Shown: positions 1 through 5,672 of the stretch, one piece after another
Layout: each line of letters starts with the position of its first letter
Numbering within the stretch: the first letter of the stretch is position 1
Assembly: GCA_947452325.1 (NCBI GenBank)
Contig: CANGCZ010000074.1
Span: 1 to 7,565 of the forward strand
DNA: 7,565 bases
Source of the DNA: Comamonadaceae bacterium
GTDB taxonomy: Bacteria; Pseudomonadota; Gammaproteobacteria; Burkholderiales; Burkholderiaceae_C
Direction of reading: 5' to 3'
Notes under the pieces: generated by a model
Database searches by the model: none
The model's input: only the letters and a program-made list of their open reading frames with translations
Told to the model about the DNA's origin: nothing
Made by a program: the position numbers and the translations under genes

Positions 1-183
1 CAGCGCCAGACGCGTCATCTCCAGGCGTTGCTCCAAGGTGAACATGGTTTTTTTATGGTGGGCGCGGGCCACGGCGATCACCACCACGTCAAACATGCGC
101 GCAGCGCGGCGGACAATGTCTTCGTGACCCAAGGTGATGGGATCAAAAGTACCCGGGTACAAAGCGATCACTGGCTGAGACAT
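1..183 (-). CDS. coaD: Phosphopantetheine adenylyltransferase, N-terminal part (cut by window edge)
   Basis: The enzyme transfers AMP from ATP to 4'-phosphopantetheine to make dephospho-CoA, the penultimate step of coenzyme A synthesis, in the cytoplasm. The 61 visible residues begin MSQPVIALYPGTFDPITLGH. They hold the nucleotidyltransferase signature: YPGTFDPIT followed by the T-x-G-H ATP-binding motif (TLGH), then EDIVRRAARMFD and the start of a conserved VVIAVA strand. The family is about 160 residues long, so roughly 100 are missing beyond position 1. The start ATG at 183-181 has a good AAGGA ribosome binding site 5 bases upstream. It lies 30 bases after the rsmD stop; rsmD-coaD is a widespread pairing, so the two are probably cotranscribed with the M16 genes upstream. 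The identification is firm for the visible part; the rest of the gene cannot be judged. Confidence 0.95.
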   Translation of the reverse strand, partial: MSQPVIALYPGTFDPITLGHEDIVRRAARMFDVVVIAVARAHHKKTMFTLEQRLEMTRLAL

Positions 184-213
184 AAGCGTCCTTGTGCTGA
201 CAGATGCGCCGGA

Positions 214-774
214 TTATGCCGCCGCTTGCAGCAAGTGGGCATGCACAGCGCCTGCTTTCAAATGCTTGCGTAATTCCCAGCCCGCAGCCACAAGCGTATC
301 GGTGGGCCAGGCTTTGGCAGATTCCAGATAAACAAAACCGCCGGGTTTCAGACAAGCACGTGCCGATTGCAAGGCGTGGTCGTAATGCGGGAAATCGTAA
401 GGCGGGTCCAGAAACACCAGGTCCAGGCTGTTCGGCGCTTGCTGTCGCAACATGGACAAACCATCTCCGCGTTGCAAACGCAAGCCGGTGGCTTTCAAGC
501 GTTCGGCGTTTTTTTGCATGACCTCGATGCAATGGCTGCTGCTTTCACCGAGCCACACCGAGGCGGCTCCGCGCGACGCTGCCTCGAAACCAAGCGCTCC
601 GGTACCGGCGAACGGGTCTGCACAATGCCAGCCGCTGAGGTCTTGGCCCAACCAGTTGAACAAGGTCTCGCGCACGCGGTCCGGCGTGGGACGCAAGCCG
701 GGCAGTTGGGCCACCGGCAGTTTGCTGCGCTTCCACAGTCCTCCGATGATGCGGACCTCGCCGCCGGGTTTCAT
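214..774 (-). CDS. rsmD: 16S rRNA (guanine(966)-N(2))-methyltransferase RsmD
   Basis: RsmD uses S-adenosylmethionine to methylate the exocyclic N2 of G966 in 16S rRNA during small-subunit assembly. The 186-residue product is full length for the family. Visible landmarks are the N-terminal VRIIGGLWKRSKL segment with RPTPDRVRETLFNWL (residues about 8-42), the SAM-binding loop DPFAGTGALG (53-62), the catalytic DPPY motif (123-126) and PGGFVYLES (144-152). A longer reading frame exists upstream, but the conserved RIIGG start fixes the ATG at 774-772. That ATG overlaps the stop of the preceding M16 gene as ATGA, so translation is probably coupled; a GGGACCGG stretch upstream may serve as ribosome binding site. 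The stop is TAA at 216-214. The Rossmann-fold acidic residue after the SAM loop is probably Glu77 in WLGES. The call is firm. Confidence 0.96.
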   Translation of the reverse strand: MKPGGEVRIIGGLWKRSKLPVAQLPGLRPTPDRVRETLFNWLGQDLSGWHCADPFAGTGALGFEAASRGAASVWLGESSSHCIEVMQKNAERLKATGLRLQRGDGLSMLRQQAPNSLDLVFLDPPYDFPHYDHALQSARACLKPGGFVYLESAKAWPTDTLVAAGWELRKHLKAGAVHAHLLQAAA

Positions 775-2093
775 GGCGCCGGTCCCAAAACCACGGTGAC
801 CATGCGCTCGGGTTGCAGGTTGCGTGCAAACGCCTGCTGTATGTCGCTGACAGTGATTTTGTCGACCAGTTCGGTCCAATGGTCCAGGTAATCCAACGGC
901 AAATCAAACCAGGCGATGTTGCTCAGGTTGTCCATCAGTTTGCGGTTGCTGTCCAGACGCAATGCAAAACCGCCTATCAAAAAATTCTTGGCGGCTTGCA
1001 ACTCTTTGTCGGTGGGTCCGTCCTGCACAAAATCACTGACCACTTTGGTGGCCACCTCGATGGCTTGCTGCGCCTGGTCTGGCCGTGTTTGCAAACCCAC
1101 GGTGAACGCGCCCGCGTGTTGACCCGGTGAAAAATAACTGTAAACGCTGTAGCTCAAGCCACGTTTTTCGCGCACTTGCTCGGTCAGACGGGACACAAAA
1201 CCGCCGCCGCCCAACACATAGTTACCCACAATCAAGGGCAGGTAATCCGGGTGCTGCCGGGCGATGCCGGGTTGTCCGATAAAGACATGGGCTTGCGCGG
1301 ATTCAAACGCAATGTCCACGCGTCTGGCCTGCTCCAGCGGTTTGACCTCCTCGACCAACGGTAACAACTCACAACTGCTGCCAGAAGGCAGTGAAGCCAA
1401 TAATTGCTCGACCAACTCATTGGCCTGCTCGCGCCCGATGGCACCGACGATGCTGATTTTGGCGCGGCAAGGCACAAAGTGGCGGGCATGAAAGTCAGCC
1501 ATCATCTCAGTGTCAATATTTGCCAGGCTCTCTGCCGTGGTTTCTGCACCGTAAGGGTGGCTGGCAAACACCGCTTGGGAAAAAGCTTTGCTTGCCAGCA
1601 CAGAAGGCTTGGTCTCGGACTCTTGAATGCTGGCAATCCAGCGTTGTCGTTCGGTTTGCCAGACATCAGCAGGAAAAGCCGGGTAGGCCAATTGCCTTGC
1701 CGCCAGTTCAATCGCCGCCTCCAGCAATTCCGGGCGTGTCAGGCTGCGCAAACTCAGGCTCATGCGGTCCTGTGTGGCGTTGGCACCGACGATGGCCCCC
1801 AGATCAGCCCAAGCTTCGCCCAACTGGTTTTCATCCAAAGCCGAAAGATTGCCTTGCGCCTGAATCCCTTTGCTCATCATCATGGCGGTGGCTTGCGCCA
1901 GCCCGCTGTGACCCTTACCGTCGCGCCGTGTACCGGCATCAAACTCGAGTTGAAAGTCCACCATGGGCAGATTGGGAACTTCCATCAAATACACCTTGGC
2001 GCCGTTATCCAACATCCAGAATTGAATCGGGATACCGGCCATGGCGGGCGACAACAACAAGCAGGACAGTCCTGCCAACAGGTATTTTTTCAT
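771..2093 (-). CDS. Exported M16-family peptidase-like protein, catalytically inactive subunit
   Basis: This 440-residue protein is a pitrilysin/insulinase-family (M16) homologue without the zinc site. Where the active paralogue upstream has HVLEH, this one reads GLAQATAM: the two zinc His and the catalytic Glu align with Gln67, Ala70 and Met71. It keeps the C-terminal half, including the Gly-rich loop VLGGGGFVSRL and REKRGLSYSVYS (about 308-319), which matches the R/Y motif that helps bind substrate in the non-catalytic subunit of M16B heterodimers. Residues 1-19 form a signal peptide (KK, hydrophobic core, AMA before Gly20), so it acts in the periplasm. The start at 2093 overlaps the stop of the active M16 gene as ATGA and has an AGAAGG ribosome binding site about 7 bases upstream; its own stop overlaps the rsmD start. 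It probably pairs with the upstream gene product; substrates cannot be inferred. Confidence 0.93.
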   Translation of the reverse strand: MKKYLLAGLSCLLLSPAMAGIPIQFWMLDNGAKVYLMEVPNLPMVDFQLEFDAGTRRDGKGHSGLAQATAMMMSKGIQAQGNLSALDENQLGEAWADLGAIVGANATQDRMSLSLRSLTRPELLEAAIELAARQLAYPAFPADVWQTERQRWIASIQESETKPSVLASKAFSQAVFASHPYGAETTAESLANIDTEMMADFHARHFVPCRAKISIVGAIGREQANELVEQLLASLPSGSSCELLPLVEEVKPLEQARRVDIAFESAQAHVFIGQPGIARQHPDYLPLIVGNYVLGGGGFVSRLTEQVREKRGLSYSVYSYFSPGQHAGAFTVGLQTRPDQAQQAIEVATKVVSDFVQDGPTDKELQAAKNFLIGGFALRLDSNRKLMDNLSNIAWFDLPLDYLDHWTELVDKITVSDIQQAFARNLQPERMVTVVLGPAP

Positions 2094-3508
2094 CGTGCAC
2101 CTTCTGAGTGTCTGGCGCCGGGTATGGGTTTGCGCATCGCCGGGCGGGGACCAGCCTGCGGCAGCAAATTGGCCACCGTGAGTTGTTCATCCACAAAATA
2201 CTTTTTCGCCACTGCCTGGACTTGTTGCGGGGTGACGGCCACCAGCGCTTCAACCAGACGATCCGGGCTGTCAAGCGGCAAGCCTTCGACCCAGTAAGTG
2301 CCTGTTTCACGCGCCTGGTTAAACAGCGAATCGCGCTGGTAAATGGTCGACGCCAGCCACTGCGCACGCACCCGTTTCATTTCAGCTTCGTTCACACCGT
2401 CACGGGCAATGTCGGCGATTTGCTCACGCAATGCGGTTTCCAGTTGTTCCACGCTTCTGCCCTTGGCAGGGACGCCGTCGAGCATGAACACCTGTGGGCC
2501 GCGCCCGCTGAAGCTGTGCGAAGCGCTGACGCTATCGGCCAGGCGGTTGTCGCCTTGCGCCAGCGCCCGGTCCAGACGCGCGCCTCGGTACCCGTCGAGT
2601 ACCGCAGCCAGCATGGTCAAGGCCAGCGCGTCCTGGTTGTCAACCTGATCATCAAAAGCGGTGAAGCCGGGCACTTTCCATGACATGGCCAGGTAAGCCT
2701 GTTCGGCCGGGGCCTTGATTTGAATACGGCGGGTACCCGTTTGTGCCGGTTCAAGGCGCGGTTTTCGCACTGGCACAGGCCGGGCGGGTATCACGCCGTA
2801 AAACTCTTCGGCCCAGCGCTTGACCTGCTCGACATCCACATCGCCGACGATGACCACCGCCGCATTGGCAGGCACATACCAACGCTGGTAGAAATCGCGC
2901 GCGTCCTGCGGCGTCATGGCGTCCAGATCGCTCATCCAGCCGATGACCGGTCGACGGTAAGGCGAGGCCACAAATTGCGTGGCGTTGAGTTGCTCATACA
3001 AAAGCATGCGCGGTGAGTCGTCGGTGCGCATGCGCCGCTCTTCCTTGACCACTTCGATTTCTCGCAAAAACTCATCGTCCGGCCACTGGTTATTGGCAAA
3101 CCGATCGGCCTCCAGACGCATCACGTCAACCAAACGGTTGGCCGGAATTTGCTGGTAATAGCCGGTGTAGTCTTTGTTGGTGAACGCGTTTTCGCGTCCG
3201 CCCAGCGCCGCGACTTTGCGTGAGAAATCGCCGGGTTTGACACTGGGCGTGCCTTTGAACAGCATGTGTTCGAGCACATGGGCCACGCCTGAATAGCCGT
3301 CGACTTCGTCCATGGAGCCGACGCGCAACCACAGCATGTGAACGGCAGTTGGCGCTCGGGCATCGGCTTTGACAATCAACGTCATGCCGTTTTGCAAAGT
3401 GAATTGCTGCGCCTCCTGGGCTGCTGTCATGCCAGACATCAGCACTCCGGTGACCAAGAACAACAAGCGCCAGCGAAGGCGCCATCTTTCAACACAATGG
3501 GGTTTCAT
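2090..3508 (-). CDS. Exported M16-family zinc metallopeptidase, active subunit
   Basis: This 472-residue zinc peptidase belongs to the pitrilysin/insulinase family. The inverted zinc motif is intact: HVLEH at residues 77-81, with a downstream acidic ligand in VVKEERRM (Glu156 or Glu157, the spacing expected for HxxEH plus about 75 residues). The conserved GSMDEVDGYSGVAH lead-in and GGRENAFTNKDYTGYY segment (103-118) are also present. A longer reading frame upstream (to 3604) runs into ftsY. I chose the ATG at 3508 because it gives a clear signal peptide (basic residues, core LLFLVTGVLMSG, cleavage near TAA/QEA at residue 30) and has an AGGT ribosome binding sequence 6 bases upstream. It is the first gene of the minus-strand operon and is coupled by ATGA to its inactive partner. 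The pair resembles bacterial M16B heterodimers; the substrate is unknown. Enzyme class is certain, role is not. Confidence 0.95.
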   Translation of the reverse strand: MKPHCVERWRLRWRLLFLVTGVLMSGMTAAQEAQQFTLQNGMTLIVKADARAPTAVHMLWLRVGSMDEVDGYSGVAHVLEHMLFKGTPSVKPGDFSRKVAALGGRENAFTNKDYTGYYQQIPANRLVDVMRLEADRFANNQWPDDEFLREIEVVKEERRMRTDDSPRMLLYEQLNATQFVASPYRRPVIGWMSDLDAMTPQDARDFYQRWYVPANAAVVIVGDVDVEQVKRWAEEFYGVIPARPVPVRKPRLEPAQTGTRRIQIKAPAEQAYLAMSWKVPGFTAFDDQVDNQDALALTMLAAVLDGYRGARLDRALAQGDNRLADSVSASHSFSGRGPQVFMLDGVPAKGRSVEQLETALREQIADIARDGVNEAEMKRVRAQWLASTIYQRDSLFNQARETGTYWVEGLPLDSPDRLVEALVAVTPQQVQAVAKKYFVDEQLTVANLLPQAGPRPAMRKPIPGARHSEGAR

Positions 3509-3550
3509 AGAATGACCTGTGATGGGGCGTGCCTGTTGCACGCATCTCAC

Positions 3551-3577
3551 ATTGTAGAAACCTGCCAACATGTTCAA
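3551..3577 (-). promoter_or_regulatory. Candidate sigma70-like promoter for the M16-rsmD-coaD operon
   Basis: On the minus strand TACAAT (3556-3551) matches the -10 consensus at five of six bases. TTGAAC (3577-3572) lies 15 bases upstream and matches the -35 consensus at four of six. The 15-base spacer is shorter than ideal. The -35 element falls inside the first codons of ftsY, so the two divergent genes would share this DNA. The predicted transcript would start near 3544, leaving a leader of about 36 bases with the AGGT ribosome site. This is by eye only; no equally good promoter was seen for ftsY on the plus strand. Confidence 0.33.
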
Positions 3578-4565
3578 TCTTTTCAAGCGAAAAGCCCCAA
3601 TCACACCCGGTACAAACCCGCGTTCGGCGTCTGAAGTGGCGGCTCAAAGCTGGCTGGGGCGCTTGCGCAGCAGTTTGCACCGCACTGGCAGCAGCATTGC
3701 CGGTGTGTTCACCGGCAAACCGATTGACGATGATTTGTATGAAGAGCTGGAATCAGCGCTGTTGATGGCAGACGCAGGTATGCCCGCCACCGAATTCATC
3801 TTGCAGCAATTGAAACTCAAAGTGAAGCAAGCGGGCAGCAAAGATGCCTCTGAGGTCAAAGCCTTGCTGGTACAGGTGTTGACTGAATTGCTGCTGCCGC
3901 TGGAGCGCGAGCTTGACATCAGCCGACACCAACCCACGGTCATCATGGTGGCCGGCGTCAATGGCGCGGGCAAAACCACGTCCATAGGTAAGCTGACCCG
4001 GCATTTGCATGATGCCGGCGCCAGTGTCTTGCTGGCCGCCGCCGATACCTTTCGCGCTGCCGCCAAAGAGCAATTGATGGTCTGGGCAGATCGCAACCAG
4101 GTCGACATCATCAGCCAGGACCAGGGCGATCCGGCTGCTGTCAGCTTTGATGCTGTCACGGCGGGCAAAGCACGCGGGCGCGACGTGGTGCTGGTAGACA
4201 CCGCCGGGCGTTTGCCGACACAGCTCCACCTGATGGATGAATTGAAAAAAATCCAACGTGTGGTGCAAAAAGCCGACGCCAGCGCGCCGCATGAAGTCCT
4301 GCTGGTCATCGACGGTAACACCGGCCAAAACGCACTGGCGCAGGTCAAAGCCTTTGACGACACACTGGGACTGAGCGGCCTGATCATCACCAAACTGGAC
4401 GGCACGGCGAAAGGCGGCGTGCTGGCCGCCATCGCTTTGTGGGCGGCGCAGCGCCCGGCGTCTGCGGCCAAACCACTGGCGGTGTATTTCATCGGTATCG
4501 GTGAAAAGTTGGAAGACCTGCAAGCCTTCAAGGCCGATGAGTTTGCTCAGGCCTTGATCAACTGA
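3570..4565 (+). CDS. ftsY: Signal recognition particle receptor FtsY
   Basis: FtsY is the membrane-associated GTPase that docks the Ffh/4.5S RNA signal recognition particle with translating ribosomes at the SecYEG translocon. The 331-residue product has the NG domain: a helical N domain (about 25-115), then G1 GVNGAGKTTSIGKL (129-142), G2 DTFRAAA (159-165), G3 DTAGR (210-214), DGNTGQNA (248-255), G4 TKLD (274-277) and the closing GIGEKLEDLQAF (309-320). The acidic A domain of enterobacterial FtsY is absent; only about 25 residues precede the N domain, beginning MFNLFKRKA, a short basic amphipathic start that may bind membrane. There is no strong ribosome binding site before the ATG. The gene is divergent from the M16 operon. 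A possible 23-codon frame starts 2 bases after the stop, and the kinase gene 84 bases after it. Identification is firm. Confidence 0.97.
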   Translation: MFNLFKRKAPITPGTNPRSASEVAAQSWLGRLRSSLHRTGSSIAGVFTGKPIDDDLYEELESALLMADAGMPATEFILQQLKLKVKQAGSKDASEVKALLVQVLTELLLPLERELDISRHQPTVIMVAGVNGAGKTTSIGKLTRHLHDAGASVLLAAADTFRAAAKEQLMVWADRNQVDIISQDQGDPAAVSFDAVTAGKARGRDVVLVDTAGRLPTQLHLMDELKKIQRVVQKADASAPHEVLLVIDGNTGQNALAQVKAFDDTLGLSGLIITKLDGTAKGGVLAAIALWAAQRPASAAKPLAVYFIGIGEKLEDLQAFKADEFAQALIN

Positions 4566-4567
4566 CC

Positions 4568-4639
4568 ATGCAGTCAAAGCAAGCCATTGCCCAAGCCTTG
4601 CACCGGCGCGCCGCTGCAGCTGGTCGCACTCTGCACTAA
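4568..4639 (+). CDS. Possible 23-residue small open reading frame between ftsY and the kinase gene
   Basis: An ATG 2 bases after the ftsY stop opens a 23-codon frame ending in TAA, 10 bases before the kinase ATG. The predicted peptide is basic and Ala/Arg-rich (starts MQSKQAIAQAL, contains HRRAAAAGR) and would form a short amphipathic helix. There is no clear ribosome binding site, but the tight spacing on both sides would permit translational coupling. It could be a genuine small protein, a leader peptide, or chance in a GC-rich spacer; chance is quite likely at this length. I recognise no family. Confidence 0.2.
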   Translation: MQSKQAIAQALHRRAAAAGRTLH

Positions 4640-4649
4640 AGCGAATGCC

Positions 4650-5672
4650 ATGACGCGTCAAGCCACTCCTCAGTTGATCGCTGAACACGCCGCTCTGCTG
4701 CCTGCTCTGGTTCGCATGGGTTTGCTCAAAGACGACCAAAACCTTGAAATGTCTGCACTCACCGGCGGTGTGTCTTCGCTGATTGTCAAAGTCAGCACTG
4801 GCGGACAAAGTTTTTGCGTCAAACGCGCCTTGCCGCAACTTAAAGTCTCTGCCTTATGGGAAGCCCCGGTCAGCCGCAACCGTGGCGAAGTGGCCTGGCT
4901 GCGCTACGCCAATCGCATCATTCCCGGCTCGGTGCCACAGGTGCTGGGCGAGGACGCTCAAGACTGTATTTTTGCCATGTCGTACTTGCCCAGCGCTCTA
5001 TACCCGGTGTGGAAACAGCAATTACTGGATGGCAATGTAGACCCTCGCAGCGCAACGCAAGTGGCCGGTTTGCTGGCCAAAATACACGCAGCCAGCGCGC
5101 GCGACTTGGATTTGCTTGCCCGCTTTGACCACGACGATGATTTTGTGGCCATCCGCTTGTCGCCGTATTTTTTGCATACCGCTCAACAGCACCCGGATTG
5201 CGCTGATGCATTGCACGGCTTGGTGCAGCAAACGCTGGCGCACAAACACGTATTGATTCATGGCGATGTCAGTCCGAAAAATATTCTCACTGGACCAGAC
5301 GGCGTCGTGTTGTTGGATGCAGAGTGTGCGTGCCTGGGGGATGCCGCTTTTGATCTGGCTTTTGTGTTGACGCACTTGTTGCTTAAATGCATACACTTGC
5401 CCTCCAAGGCAGCGGATTTTCTGGCCTGCTTTGATGCACTCGCTGACCACTATTTGCAGCAAGTAGATTGGGAACCGGTGGTTGAACTCGAACAACGCGC
5501 CTGCGGTTTGCTCGCAGGCATGTTGTTAGCGCGCGTTGACGGCAAGTCACCGGTCGAATACCTCACACTACCGCAGCAACACGATTTCATCAGAGGCCAA
5601 ACCATGGCTTGGTTACAACACCCCGCCAAGCGCTTATCCCTCATGCGCCAACAGTGGACGACATATTCATGA
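4650..5672 (+). CDS. APH/choline-kinase-fold phosphotransferase
   Basis: This 340-residue protein of the aminoglycoside phosphotransferase superfamily should transfer phosphate from ATP to a hydroxyl of a small molecule. Visible parts in order: a nucleotide-loop-like LTGGVSSLIVKV (37-48), the ATP-binding lysine in FCVKRA (Lys58), the hinge-like FAMSYLP (108-114), the catalytic loop HGDVSPKN (204-211, Asp206 base, Asn211 metal), and the metal Asp in LLDAE (Asp223) followed by GDAAFDLAFVLTHLLLKC. Near the end is a distinctive LLARVDGKSPVEYL stretch (292-305). All kinase residues are intact, so it should be active. It is not a recognisable antibiotic-resistance enzyme; the nearest named relatives in layout are methylthioribose and homoserine kinase-like proteins, but the substrate cannot be read from sequence. 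The start at 4650 gives a normal N terminus; an in-frame TTG at 4587 is less likely. The stop overlaps the enolase-like start as ATGA, implying a joint role. Confidence 0.88.
   Translation: MTRQATPQLIAEHAALLPALVRMGLLKDDQNLEMSALTGGVSSLIVKVSTGGQSFCVKRALPQLKVSALWEAPVSRNRGEVAWLRYANRIIPGSVPQVLGEDAQDCIFAMSYLPSALYPVWKQQLLDGNVDPRSATQVAGLLAKIHAASARDLDLLARFDHDDDFVAIRLSPYFLHTAQQHPDCADALHGLVQQTLAHKHVLIHGDVSPKNILTGPDGVVLLDAECACLGDAAFDLAFVLTHLLLKCIHLPSKAADFLACFDALADHYLQQVDWEPVVELEQRACGLLAGMLLARVDGKSPVEYLTLPQQHDFIRGQTMAWLQHPAKRLSLMRQQWTTYS

Noticed and set aside
1404..2297. A 297-codon plus-strand open frame opposite the M16 genes
   Set aside because: It lies wholly antisense to two well-supported M16 genes, its translation has no recognisable motif and is rich in Cys, His and Arg as expected for a mirror frame of GC-rich coding DNA.
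3509..3604. Upstream extension of the active M16 gene by 32 codons
   Set aside because: It would overlap the start of ftsY and bury the signal peptide inside the protein; the start at 3508 has a ribosome site and a proper signal peptide.
4600..4617. GC-rich palindrome as an intrinsic terminator of ftsY
   Set aside because: The stem has a mismatch, only a 4-base loop and no T-run downstream, and the kinase gene follows closely on the same strand.
3644..4838. Two long minus-strand open frames (295 and 361 codons) opposite ftsY
   Set aside because: ftsY shows all GTPase motifs on the plus strand; the antisense frames have low-complexity Ser/Ala or Gln/His composition and no start signals or family resemblance.
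4650..5672. Antibiotic-resistance aminoglycoside phosphotransferase
   Set aside because: The fold is shared, but the sequence has no resemblance that I recognise to known resistance enzymes, and the operon position with an enolase homologue points to metabolism.
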